A DNA stretch of 33,051 nt. It comes from an uncultured Verrucomicrobiales bacterium (GTDB lineage: Bacteria > Verrucomicrobiota > Verrucomicrobiia > Verrucomicrobiales > Akkermansiaceae). Below are positions 14,909 through 23,629 of the stretch, in pieces. The stretch lies in the NCBI GenBank assembly GCA_937930235.1, contig CALGLJ010000063.1, positions 1 to 33,051 of the forward strand. The letters are read 5' to 3'. Position numbers and translations under genes: made by a program. Position 1 is the stretch's first letter. Every line of letters begins with the position of its first letter. The notes beneath the pieces are model-generated. The model ran no database searches and had not been told where the DNA came from. It saw nothing but the letters and a program-made list of their open reading frames with translations.

Positions 14909-16978
14909 CTACCTGAGAATCACACACCCACATGATTCGAGGAATTTAAAGATGCCATCGTAAAATTCCGGTTTCCTTGTTTCGTCTTCGTGCGAGTGAT
15001 CTCCTTGGGGAACGTAAATTACGAGTCCTTTTCGAGCTCTGGTAAGGAGAACTCGGTATGAATTTTGTCGGTATGTTTTTTGTGATTCTTGTTTCTGATT
15101 TTGCCAAGTTGCTCCACTGATGCTGAATGCATCCCACTTCTTTTTCGTTAGGCGAAAATCAGCATCCCAGCAAAGTAGGGTGTAATCGAGTTCGAGACCT
15201 TGGACTTGAAATTGGTTTTGAGCAACTTCAAGCGTGTTCGATGAACGGATATCACCCGACGGTGCCAGCATCCATTGGCCAATTTTTGAGTCTGCTTGCG
15301 GTAGAACATGAATGCCTTCTGCGATGAGGCGTCTCGCTTGGCTGCTCGCGATCATTCCGGCTCGTTCCTCGCCGACACGGTGATCCCGAATCCACTTTTT
15401 AGCGGTTTTGAGATCTCTAGTCAGGAGTATTTTGATTGCCGATTGTTTTAGGCGATTTGCAATAGCTTTAGCTTTTATCGAATCGGCGTTTACTACTGCT
15501 GCAGCCCATTTTTCGAAATCCCTATTTTTGTAAAATCGTAACGAATGATCGAGGTGGCCGAGCCGGAGAGTTTTTCTTTTTGGGTGAGTTGTCCAATATT
15601 CTTCTTCGGCACTGTTTTCAAAAAGATCAGGAAGCTCCAGCGTGTCATCGCTAATTTGATAGGACCAATTTTCCTCCTGAGTGACGGCTTTGAACCATGA
15701 TGTGATTCCGCTTTCTCCTGTATTGATCGCTTGGTTATGTCCGAGAAGACAGATGACCAAGAGGCCTTCGTTTGGGTGATCTTTTTCGAGAGCTTCGAGA
15801 ACGAGTTGAGCTTCGTCTTTTTTAAGACGTTCATCGGCGACGGACCGGCCCTCGAGGTAAGTACGTTGAGCTTCATCGAAAATAACTAAGGTCTCGTTGC
15901 TGGGGGTTGATGAGTTAGATCGAGATTTTAGAAAACGGTGAGCTTTTTCAATTGGAAATGTTGCAAGATCGATGACGGTTTTAAGTTGTTGCTTTTTGTA
16001 ACCGGACGGAATTTTGAGCTGCTTTGCTGTGTTCTTTGCTCGATAGGAATTTTTTAGCGCGAGTTGGAGAACATCCACCAGAGGAGCATTGCCGGTGACG
16101 AATATGCTTTCGGTGGTCCTATAGAGAAGTTGTAGGCCGACGAGTGTTTTGCCCGCTCCTGGGGCGCCTGAGATAAAGATGACCCGTTTTTCTTTTTTTT
16201 CACGGACTTCGGTTACGATTTTCTGAAGTCCTTCGACACATTCAGCGATGATCTTTGCTGGGAGTGCATGTTGGTTGATGGCGCTCACATCATGTTGCCC
16301 GTAGAGTGAGATAGCAGCATCTAAGATGCTAGATGAGGGCTTGAACCGCGAGGTGATCCATTTTTGACGATTTAAAATATGCCTTCCTCTGCGAAGGGCC
16401 AGTAAGTTAGCTAAAGTCTCTGCGAGATTCTTAGCATCGCTTAGAAGGGATCGTTTGAGGACGGCTTGCCAGGGACTCTCATGAAATGAGATCTCGGAGG
16501 TTTCTGTAGCCTTGCATTGAGTGCTAACAACTACGGGGGTAATGATCAGATTACCTTCTTGGATGGCATCCTGGGTAACTTCGTGAAATTCACGGAGATT
16601 GATTGCGTAAGACATCGCCTGGTCTCGATCAGCCAATGTAGGTGCCTGCCTTTTGAATTCCAGAATGACGACGATTCCGGGAGCCAAAAGAACACAGTCC
16701 ATGCGAAGGCCGCGTCTCCGGAAGTCGTATTCTAAAATGACGTCTTCGAATTCATGTAGGCGGGGATCAGCAAGTGCGCTTTGAAGAACCTCGAGCCGCT
16801 CATTCTGCTTTCTGGTTAGAGATTGCTTTAAGAGATCAACACTAGTGTTCCATTCCTTCTCCTGCGCTGGCGGAGTGTCCCAGCCTTCTGATGCTGCAGT
16901 TCTAGCAAGCTGACCCACGACAATATCAGTTGAGGACTGAATGAATTGATCACAGGAAGAATCATACCAAGCGGACAT
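14909..16978 (-). CDS. DUF2075 helicase-like protein with N-terminal nuclease-like domain
   Basis: Large P-loop protein of 689 residues. Residues about 75-175 have a PD-(D/E)XK nuclease-like pattern: Asp94 in LRMDCVLL, then VVILEFK with Glu107 and Lys109. The DUF2075 helicase-like core follows: Walker A GAPGAGKT (271-278), Walker B LVIFDEAQ (364-371), and near the C-terminus QVQGLELDYTLL and YRVLLTRARKG, which resemble motifs V and VI of superfamily 1 helicases. The predicted activities are nucleic-acid-stimulated ATPase and cleavage. It is 11 bases downstream of a small unknown gene. Proteins of this layout occur in accessory regions and some families are linked to defence against phage, but none is proven here. 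The nuclease assignment is moderately certain. Confidence 0.85.
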   Translation of the reverse strand: MSAWYDSSCDQFIQSSTDIVVGQLARTAASEGWDTPPAQEKEWNTSVDLLKQSLTRKQNERLEVLQSALADPRLHEFEDVILEYDFRRRGLRMDCVLLAPGIVVILEFKRQAPTLADRDQAMSYAINLREFHEVTQDAIQEGNLIITPVVVSTQCKATETSEISFHESPWQAVLKRSLLSDAKNLAETLANLLALRRGRHILNRQKWITSRFKPSSSILDAAISLYGQHDVSAINQHALPAKIIAECVEGLQKIVTEVREKKEKRVIFISGAPGAGKTLVGLQLLYRTTESIFVTGNAPLVDVLQLALKNSYRAKNTAKQLKIPSGYKKQQLKTVIDLATFPIEKAHRFLKSRSNSSTPSNETLVIFDEAQRTYLEGRSVADERLKKDEAQLVLEALEKDHPNEGLLVICLLGHNQAINTGESGITSWFKAVTQEENWSYQISDDTLELPDLFENSAEEEYWTTHPKRKTLRLGHLDHSLRFYKNRDFEKWAAAVVNADSIKAKAIANRLKQSAIKILLTRDLKTAKKWIRDHRVGEERAGMIASSQARRLIAEGIHVLPQADSKIGQWMLAPSGDIRSSNTLEVAQNQFQVQGLELDYTLLCWDADFRLTKKKWDAFSISGATWQNQKQESQKTYRQNSYRVLLTRARKGLVIYVPQGDHSHEDETRKPEFYDGIFKFLESCGCVILR

Positions 16979-16989
16979 TGAAATAGTCT

Positions 16990-17325
16990 TTACATCTCCC
17001 TGAGAGTTTCAATGAAATCCGAGTGGTCGTGTCTTGGAGGCTCTACCTCCGCTGAATAGCTGATTTCTAGTTTCCTTGGCATATAAGGTTTCAACTCTTC
17101 AATGAAAAGAAACGCGTAAGAAATTCCGGAAATGGGTTCGATCCAATTATGGCTATTTGATTTAATAATCGAAGAGTGCTCGATGCCATTCTTTGGCAGG
17201 AATTCGACTTGGTCGTGAAAAATTTCGGCATACTCAACTCGAATATAACAGCAGTCTTTGAGAGTTAGCTTACTGGCATCAGCTGCGCTCGGGTCGATGT
17301 TCGATTGGCGGAGAAAAATGATCAC
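16990..17325 (-). CDS. Small protein of unknown function upstream of DUF2075 gene
   Basis: A 111-residue protein starting at a GTG; a stop codon lies just upstream in frame, so there is no earlier start. It is soluble, rich in Glu, Ile and Ser, with no signal peptide or membrane helix. I do not recognise the family. The text LEISYSAEVEPPRHDHSDF near the end and the balanced composition look like a real protein and not a shadow, and no competing gene covers it. It lies 11 bases before the DUF2075 gene, so the two probably form an operon; a role as partner, inhibitor or sensor of that protein is conjecture. Confidence 0.6.
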   Translation of the reverse strand: MIIFLRQSNIDPSAADASKLTLKDCCYIRVEYAEIFHDQVEFLPKNGIEHSSIIKSNSHNWIEPISGISYAFLFIEELKPYMPRKLEISYSAEVEPPRHDHSDFIETLREM

Positions 17326-17626
17326 GAATCAATATTGCCCGGATCAGAGAATTTTTGGGAATGAAAATAGGAAGAAAAGTGGGAACTAGACCTTCCTGAG
17401 GGAGTGGATGGGATCGAGTTTGGAGGCTTGATGGGGAGGAGATGAACAGTGAGTTGTCATTGAGGAATTATTTTTTGGGCAAGAAAAAGTGTTAGGTGCT
17501 CCCAGGAGCGCTTACGTTAGCGTAGTCGACTAAAGCGGGCCGGAAATGCCGCTCTCTTTATTCTTGATTGAGGGAGAAGGCTTCCGCTTTTCTTTTTCAA
17601 GGAGATCTATGAGCGATGGGTAACAA
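17326..17626. other. Intergenic region without a gene
   Basis: About 300 bases between the start of the small gene and the end of the GT39-like gene. I see no supportable coding region. A purine-rich stretch (17390-17460) lacks obvious motifs. Two hairpins in a row occur at 17494-17524, listed separately. A promoter for the minus-strand pair must lie within this region, but no clear one is visible. Confidence 0.5.
17494..17537. terminator. Compound hairpin element
   Basis: AGGTGCTCC (17494-17502) pairs with GGAGCGCTT (17505-17513) with two wobble pairs on the plus strand. TACG (17513-17516) pairs with CGTA (17521-17524). CGCTT (17509-17513) could alternatively pair with AAGCG (17533-17537). 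It lies 90 bases after the end of the long minus-strand operon. It may be a terminator or a member of a dispersed palindromic repeat family. Confidence 0.4.
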
Positions 17627-20600
17627 TCATTCGAGATAAGAATCGCTTTCGTTTCGAAAGGAGCGTGTATTGCCGCTGCTTTGGTCCCAGAGGAAGACTG
17701 ACCAAAGGTACGAGCGGTATTTGAGATCGCAATTTTCTCGAAGAAAAAGCTCTTCGCGGGCACCGGGGTATTCCCAGCGAATGTTCTTTTTTCGTGAGCG
17801 AAGTTTTTCGCGATTGACGATAATCCAAACCCGTTTCTCTTCTCGAAAGATGCGTTGAAGATGAGCGAGGCGGTTGACTACGACCGCATTACCATTCCGG
17901 TCTCTCAGGACTCCTTTGTTATTATAGGTGAAGTCGTACAAAATGGGAAGGGCGAGATCATAATCGACGCGCCCGAGTTCAATCTTGGCTGCATGAGGAT
18001 GAGGCTCGGTGATCATGACTTTATCGTTGGGACGTAGTTGGGAACGAACGTAGGCGAGACTGGAAATTGGATCGCCGAGAATTTTTTTGTCATAGGAGCC
18101 AGCAATACGCCAAGGAGCGAAGGATAGGATGACAATCGTGGTAGCAATCCAACGGATAGGTGAGGCCTTAGAGGGATGTGTTTTTGAAGAAATCCAACGG
18201 GAGAAAATTTCGAGTCCATGAACCCCTAGAAGAATCCAGAGGGGAATAATGGAATACATGTACCGGAAGCTCACCGAAGTGATCAGAAAGTTGAATGCAA
18301 TGATGGAAATCAAAAGCATAAGGTGAAGGGTGATGAAGTACCGATTCCCACGCCTCAGAGAGTAAATCAGGCTGAAGAGATAAAAGATGCTTAAGGCGAG
18401 ATGGAGCCGAGAGTATCCAATAAACATTGAGAAAAGATTACCGAGTTCCCAAAAGGTGGGTGAAAGAGTCGCTTCAACATTGGGAGAAACTCCGACGCTG
18501 CGAGTCAGGCATTTGACTTGGAAGAGGGCGATGTCAGCGAGGATGAGTGTCCCGGCAAAGAGCAAGTAGAGTGAGGATTTGAAATCCCACTTGAGTGGGG
18601 CACCTTTTCCGAAAAGGAGATAGAGCACCGCAAAGACAGGGACAAAGCTAATGCTGATTTCTTGACTGAGAACGGCCGCGGCAAAGACTAGAATAGCCCC
18701 AACACGAGCTTTGACCGAGCGTGCTCGCAAGAATCCCTCGATAAAGAGAAACAACATGATCATGACCATGAGCTGCTGCTGTTGGTAGAAGCGGGCAATG
18801 TGTCCGCTAAAGATGAGAAAGGGATGCAGCGCAAAAATGAGCAACGCGACTGCCGCGAGCCCATCACTGCGAAGGGAGCGCCGCGCTAGGTAATAGAGAA
18901 ACCAACCGGTAAGGACGGAGAGTAAAACGGAGTATAGTCTCAGTGACCAGATGTGAGAGCCAAAGACTTTGGCAACGCCAGCAGCGGCATAATGGTAAAG
19001 CGGACTGCGACTATACCAGATCTCGTCAGCAATTTGTGGTTTGCCCGTTTCAACAATCGAAAGGATGGCTTGGATAGAAGCATATTCATCATCGTCAATG
19101 GGTTGATGGTCAATTTTCCAGGCTCTCAGAAGAAAGGTGAGAATGAGAAGGAGAGGGAGTGCCCATCGGGAAAGTGATCTGTTCGCACCCGCCCCCTTGG
19201 GCCAAAAGCGAATCACGATCATTAAGAAGAGAACACCGAAAGGAACTCCATAGCTCCAAGTATTTGAGAGAAACCAAAGAGCTTCACTTCTCTCCTGAAA
19301 GCAGCTTTGTAAAATAAGAGCGAGCCCAAAGAGGGCACTGATCAAGATGGCAGGTGTTTTGAGTAACTGAAGCCGCTGACCAAGTAAGGAAAAAAGCCCT
19401 GTGAGGATCAAAAAAATTACTCCGAGTCTTCCCAACTGAATTTGATGAGAACAGGTGCCCATGAATTTCAAGGCGGGGAGATCTTTGGCGTGAATCAAGG
19501 TGCCTTCAATGGCTTCCTCATTCCATACCAGCTCAGCAAGCCCGTCGCTGCCAGAGATCGCAAACTGAGCAGGGGTATTTTGTGAGATTGGGTCGGTGAT
19601 TAATCGAAGGCGAATGGTGTTTTCCCCTGATCGTAAAAGTTGAGAAATATCAAATCCTTGGAGGGTGGGTTGGTGACGCTCTCGAAGGAGGCTGTGAGGG
19701 ATCGCTGTTTCAGGCTCTTCCAGAAAGCCGTAGGGATCTTGGAGGCGGCCTTTTTCTTCGTCGGGATCATCGAGAAATATTTCGCCCGTTTGATTGGGAC
19801 GTTCACGAGTGCGATTCAGGGTGTTCTCATACCGTTTGAAATCATTTGTCGTGGGATCTCCATGACGCGGGTCTGTAAAACGTTTTCCACCAAAGAAGGA
19901 GTGTGTTTCGTCGGGATCGAGAAGGACTGGGGGCGTGGCCAAGGGGCGTCGGCCTTCCCAGGTGACGTCCCACTCGCCGCCATTGTATGTGTTTTTTTGA
20001 TAACGAGTGGGTTCGACTAAGTGGTCATTGATCCAGAGCCAATAGTTACTATGCGTCAGGAGAGTGAGAATTCCTGATGCGCGAGAGTGAGAAAAGCTAG
20101 CGGAGAATTCGCTTGTCTTTGATTTGTCAGAACTATGAATCCATTTCTTAGGAATGCAGTTTTGAAAGAGGTGAGGTGGGACGGGAGAGAGAAATGATTT
20201 AGAACGTTCTTGGAGTTTTGCATTTCTCCAATGACTGACGTTTTGTTGTGTCTGAGTCCAATGGTTTTGGCGTAAGCTAAGAGGCACTGGTTCGGCCTTC
20301 CAGCTCTCATCAGTATTGATAGAAATCGTTTTCCCTCCCCGTAGCTGAATAGAACCAAAAGCGATTGCAGCAGGTGATGAGGCTCTGGCTTCGATTTCGA
20401 GACAGAGAGAGTTTTTTCCCTTTCTTAAATAAGGCGTCAGGTCAAAGAAGGTCAGAAGAAGATCATTCCGGTGGCCGCTCCACTGATATTCACGTGGGAA
20501 GTTATAGGCGATGAGTGGTTCTGTGGATGTAATCCGTTGTCCTGCTTCAGTGAGGCCATTTTGAAAAGGGCGGGTGGGTCTCCAGTAAGTCTGCGCTCCG

Positions 20601-20890
20601 ATCGGGTTTCCATTACAGAGAAGCTCAAAACCACCTTCACTAGAGACGGCCACCCAAGCACGTTCGATTTCTGTTAGACAGGTGATTTCTTTTCGGAAGC
20701 ACCCAGTATAGTGTTGATCTTGCTGAGTGCTGATCCAATGAGAGGCGGCAGGGGCGTGGTAGCGATGCAATGTGATCCCTTGCCGAGATTGACCGCTTAA
20801 GAACCACCAAGTCAGGAGGCAGCATAAGCTGAGCCAAAACGCTGAGCTTGTTTTCTGGGAGAGCGCTCCGATCCGTTGGGAAAATCTCAT
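17627..20890 (-). CDS. GT39-like membrane glycosyltransferase with large exported beta-rich front half
   Basis: A protein of 1087 residues. A first membrane helix (about 15-33) is followed by about 450 extracytoplasmic residues with two parts that look like beta-sandwich carbohydrate-binding or glycoside hydrolase 2-type domains: WVAVSSEGGFELLCNGN, LTPYLRKGKNSLCLEIEARA, then LWINDHLVEPTRYQ and ISQLLRSGENTIRLRL. From about 487 many membrane helices follow. The text HQPIDDDEYASIQAIL (596-610) carries the acidic loop of the GT39/PMT_2 (ArnT-like) family, which transfers sugars from polyprenyl phosphate. The fusion is unusual; typical family members are about 450-600 residues. The gene overlaps its upstream partner by four bases and closes the operon. 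The likely donor comes from the GT2 encoded in the same operon. The acceptor is unknown. Confidence 0.8.
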   Translation of the reverse strand: MRFSQRIGALSQKTSSAFWLSLCCLLTWWFLSGQSRQGITLHRYHAPAASHWISTQQDQHYTGCFRKEITCLTEIERAWVAVSSEGGFELLCNGNPIGAQTYWRPTRPFQNGLTEAGQRITSTEPLIAYNFPREYQWSGHRNDLLLTFFDLTPYLRKGKNSLCLEIEARASSPAAIAFGSIQLRGGKTISINTDESWKAEPVPLSLRQNHWTQTQQNVSHWRNAKLQERSKSFLSPVPPHLFQNCIPKKWIHSSDKSKTSEFSASFSHSRASGILTLLTHSNYWLWINDHLVEPTRYQKNTYNGGEWDVTWEGRRPLATPPVLLDPDETHSFFGGKRFTDPRHGDPTTNDFKRYENTLNRTRERPNQTGEIFLDDPDEEKGRLQDPYGFLEEPETAIPHSLLRERHQPTLQGFDISQLLRSGENTIRLRLITDPISQNTPAQFAISGSDGLAELVWNEEAIEGTLIHAKDLPALKFMGTCSHQIQLGRLGVIFLILTGLFSLLGQRLQLLKTPAILISALFGLALILQSCFQERSEALWFLSNTWSYGVPFGVLFLMIVIRFWPKGAGANRSLSRWALPLLLILTFLLRAWKIDHQPIDDDEYASIQAILSIVETGKPQIADEIWYSRSPLYHYAAAGVAKVFGSHIWSLRLYSVLLSVLTGWFLYYLARRSLRSDGLAAVALLIFALHPFLIFSGHIARFYQQQQLMVMIMLFLFIEGFLRARSVKARVGAILVFAAAVLSQEISISFVPVFAVLYLLFGKGAPLKWDFKSSLYLLFAGTLILADIALFQVKCLTRSVGVSPNVEATLSPTFWELGNLFSMFIGYSRLHLALSIFYLFSLIYSLRRGNRYFITLHLMLLISIIAFNFLITSVSFRYMYSIIPLWILLGVHGLEIFSRWISSKTHPSKASPIRWIATTIVILSFAPWRIAGSYDKKILGDPISSLAYVRSQLRPNDKVMITEPHPHAAKIELGRVDYDLALPILYDFTYNNKGVLRDRNGNAVVVNRLAHLQRIFREEKRVWIIVNREKLRSRKKNIRWEYPGAREELFLRENCDLKYRSYLWSVFLWDQSSGNTRSFRNESDSYLE

Positions 20891-22260
20891 AAGCCTTTCG
20901 ATTTCTGGCGAGCTTCACCGGCCGCTTTGACGTTTCCGGCGTTCAGTTCTCCTTGTGCAAGCATGAGCCATCCTGCTGAGAGGACCCCGCGTTTGTTTTT
21001 ACTTTTAAAAAGGCGATAGATTTCTGCGAGGCTTTCCATCATGGCGCGATTTGTTTCGAGCTCGCCAGTATGAAGTGCGATGAGTTGACGATGAAATCGT
21101 GCCTGAGGAGCATGTGGAACCTCGAGGAGAATGCGATCCAACCGTTCCCCCGCTTGGTGATGCTTTCCGGAGTTCATTTCATTCACGGCGACGCGCACTT
21201 CATGCCGAAGGATTTCACGTGCGGCGGCATGTGGTAGCTCATGTAAGCGATGCCTTTCTTGATCAAGAAGGGTGCGGGCCTGGGCGTAATACCCCTGCTC
21301 CTCAAGATACTGGATGGTGTAAAGTGAGGTGTATGAGCTTTCAGGGACTCCGTTTTTAAGCTGCAGGTATCCTTTCTGTCGAAGAATGCCACTGTCACAG
21401 AATAAAGTCGGCATCAGGGCGATTGCTCGATCAAGATCCTCCTCAGCTTGTCGGTATGATCCTTCTGTGAGAGCTGCTTTTGAACGGGCGAGAAAGTGAT
21501 GCGTGCTTGCGATGATGAGAGCATTGAGGCTGAAGATGAGAATGAGTCCTAAGCCAATGCGTGACGAAAGTTTACGCAAAAGAAGGCGCGCTTCAGCGAG
21601 GTCACGACGCCAATGATGTCCGATGATACAAATCAGACTTAGAAAAAATCCCATCATGCCATAGAACCAACCTTTCCCCACAAATTGCGTAAAGGCAGGT
21701 CCGTAACCAAGCCATGAAATCCAATCGTCGAGCCTAGTGAGCGAGATGCTTGTGACGGGTGGCTTATAAATCGCGAGACGCGAGGGTGGGTCTTGCGCTT
21801 GAATCCCAGCTCCTAAATTCAAACTGCGTTCAGAGTGGGCACGATAGACATCGCCACCAAGCCAAGTCATATTATCATGCTGCTGCTGGAGCCACGCGGC
21901 ATCTCCCATGATCTTTGAGTCGCGCATGGTGAGCCAACCCGGAAAGGCGAGCATGAGAAGAAATCCCACGACAGAGAAATAAATGAAATTCCGTTTGAGG
22001 CGGTGCCATCGCCCAGTTGCTGCGATGAATAAAAAAATCCCTAGAGCGAAGATGAGGACTTTAAAGAAAAGAGTGATCACGGAATCCTCGGTGCCAAAAT
22101 CGGCATCCACTGCTTCAACTGCTACCGGTATGGCAAACCAAGGTTTTAGAAAACTGAGAATGAGCAGAGTCACCGCGATGAGCGCCGCGAAAGCATTGAC
22201 ACACTGGGGGAGAAGGTCTCCGTGTGTTCTCGGTTTAATTTTGAATACGGATCTGATCAT
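20887..22260 (-). CDS. Membrane protein with TPR-like C-terminal half
   Basis: About 457 residues from the ATG at 22260; one codon upstream is a GTG. Membrane helices are at about 22-45, 65-85, 92-112, 197-220 and 234-255. The region between helices 3 and 4 should be periplasmic and contains DAAWLQQQHDNMTWLGGDVYR. The C-terminal 200 residues show repeated helix pairs with TPR character (AALTEGSYRQAEEDLDRAIALMP, GYYAQARTLLDQE, GKHHQAGERLDRIL, GELNAGNVKAAGEARQ). It starts inside the HlyD gene end and overlaps the GT39 gene by four bases. It may act as scaffold for the glycan machinery; this is inferred from context only. I do not recognise a named family. Confidence 0.72.
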   Translation of the reverse strand: MIRSVFKIKPRTHGDLLPQCVNAFAALIAVTLLILSFLKPWFAIPVAVEAVDADFGTEDSVITLFFKVLIFALGIFLFIAATGRWHRLKRNFIYFSVVGFLLMLAFPGWLTMRDSKIMGDAAWLQQQHDNMTWLGGDVYRAHSERSLNLGAGIQAQDPPSRLAIYKPPVTSISLTRLDDWISWLGYGPAFTQFVGKGWFYGMMGFFLSLICIIGHHWRRDLAEARLLLRKLSSRIGLGLILIFSLNALIIASTHHFLARSKAALTEGSYRQAEEDLDRAIALMPTLFCDSGILRQKGYLQLKNGVPESSYTSLYTIQYLEEQGYYAQARTLLDQERHRLHELPHAAAREILRHEVRVAVNEMNSGKHHQAGERLDRILLEVPHAPQARFHRQLIALHTGELETNRAMMESLAEIYRLFKSKNKRGVLSAGWLMLAQGELNAGNVKAAGEARQKSKGL

Positions 22261-23629
22261 CACTTAGAAGATTCCAATGTCCTTCAATAATTACCTTCTC
22301 TCCGAGTGCCAGCCCTTCACGAATCTCGACCTGTTCTAGGTCGATGTGACCAACCCTGATTTCGCGCTCTCGCCATTTGTTAGAAGATGCCTCATGATCG
22401 ACAACATAGACGATTCCTTTTCCGGCAGAGATTGAGGTGACTGCCGCTCTCGGCGCAGTGAGAGAGATTTTGTGTTGCTCGATTCTAGCAAATCCAGTCA
22501 TCCCGGTGACTAACTCGTGAGCTTGTTGGATTTCTAACTTCACTTTGAACGTTGCGGCCCATTCGGGAGATCCGGTGCCCCGTGGACGCAGCGGGCGAGA
22601 GATTTCGGGACCACCACTATTGAAACTCACGACTGGTTTGACATTGGTGACTCTCGCTTGGAATTCACGTCCCGGATAAGATTCGAAAGAGAGTGTGGCC
22701 TGTTGTCCTTCTTTTATATGAGCAAACTCTGCCTGATCAAAATAAGCATCAAACCAGAGGCCGCTGGAAATCAGAAAGCCTGGTTTACCGCTATCCTGAT
22801 TATATTCACCCGGGTTAATGAGCACCCGATCAATGACTCCGCTCGCTGGGGCATGGACAGTAAAGGTCGTGAGTTCATGTTCACGATGTTTCAGCGCTTG
22901 ACGGGCATCGGTGGTCGCATTTTGAGCGATTTTGAGGCTCTCTTTCACGCCATTCTCCGCCATAGTCATTGCGAGCTCCGCTCTGCTGAGGCGTTCTTTT
23001 GCGATCGTAAATTCATTTTTTACTTCGAGTAACCTCACTTCCGCAATGACTCCTTTGCGATAGGCTTCTTCGTACTTGTTCAATTTTGTTTGAGCGAGAT
23101 CGATTTGTCCTTGAAGCGAGCGCAGGTTGATTTTTTCCACTTCAGGGCGTTCCTGGGCGAGGACGTATGCGGAACCAAGTTTGACACGTTCTAGCTCGGA
23201 TTCTGCGGTCGAGAGAGCGAGTTTTGCGGATTCATATTTGAGGCGTGCTTGACTGCTATCGAGCACGGCGAGGAGATCTCCTTTTTGCACCCGCTGCCCT
23301 TCTTCAACATAGACTTCTTGAATGAGAGCCATGGGGATCAGAGGGACGAGAACCGGCTGGCTGGCGCAAACTCCTTCTCCCATGATTTTTCGTTTGAGAG
23401 ACTGTTCGGAAACTTCTCCAATCTTAACCTGGATCGATTCACCTGCTCGTCGAAGAAGTTGTGGTTGGCCCAGACTCGAAGAATACATTTTGTGATGAGT
23501 TCCCTGATAAGCGGGGTAAATCACGAAGGCCGTGAGAGCAGCCAAGGCGATGAGAGCCATGACTAAGGTCAAGAGAATGCCTTTGTTCTCGCTAGTGCGT
23601 TTTTGAAGCAGTCGAAGGAGGGCTTTCAT
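22235..23629 (-). CDS. HlyD/RND-type periplasmic adaptor (membrane fusion protein)
   Basis: An adaptor of 464 residues with one N-terminal membrane helix (about 18-40), a biotinyl-lipoyl-like domain split around a long coiled coil (about 120-265; VLDSSQARLKYESAKLALSTAESELERV and TKLNKYEEAYRKGVIAEVRLLEVKNE), and beta-barrel and C-terminal domains. Motifs such as YVEEGQRVQKGDLLAVLD and FTVHAPASGVIDRVLINPGEY are standard. It joins inner-membrane transporters to outer-membrane channels. No RND, ABC or MFS pump gene is seen in this operon; the outer-membrane partner is encoded divergently at 27592. It overlaps the preceding gene by four bases and the next by 26. Confidence 0.88.
   Translation of the reverse strand: MKALLRLLQKRTSENKGILLTLVMALIALAALTAFVIYPAYQGTHHKMYSSSLGQPQLLRRAGESIQVKIGEVSEQSLKRKIMGEGVCASQPVLVPLIPMALIQEVYVEEGQRVQKGDLLAVLDSSQARLKYESAKLALSTAESELERVKLGSAYVLAQERPEVEKINLRSLQGQIDLAQTKLNKYEEAYRKGVIAEVRLLEVKNEFTIAKERLSRAELAMTMAENGVKESLKIAQNATTDARQALKHREHELTTFTVHAPASGVIDRVLINPGEYNQDSGKPGFLISSGLWFDAYFDQAEFAHIKEGQQATLSFESYPGREFQARVTNVKPVVSFNSGGPEISRPLRPRGTGSPEWAATFKVKLEIQQAHELVTGMTGFARIEQHKISLTAPRAAVTSISAGKGIVYVVDHEASSNKWREREIRVGHIDLEQVEIREGLALGEKVIIEGHWNLLSDDQIRIQN

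Noticed and set aside
17530-17763. Minus-strand frame of 77 codons at the end of the GT39-like gene
   Set aside because: It overlaps the C-terminal end of the long gene in another frame and has no domain or start signal; judged a shadow.
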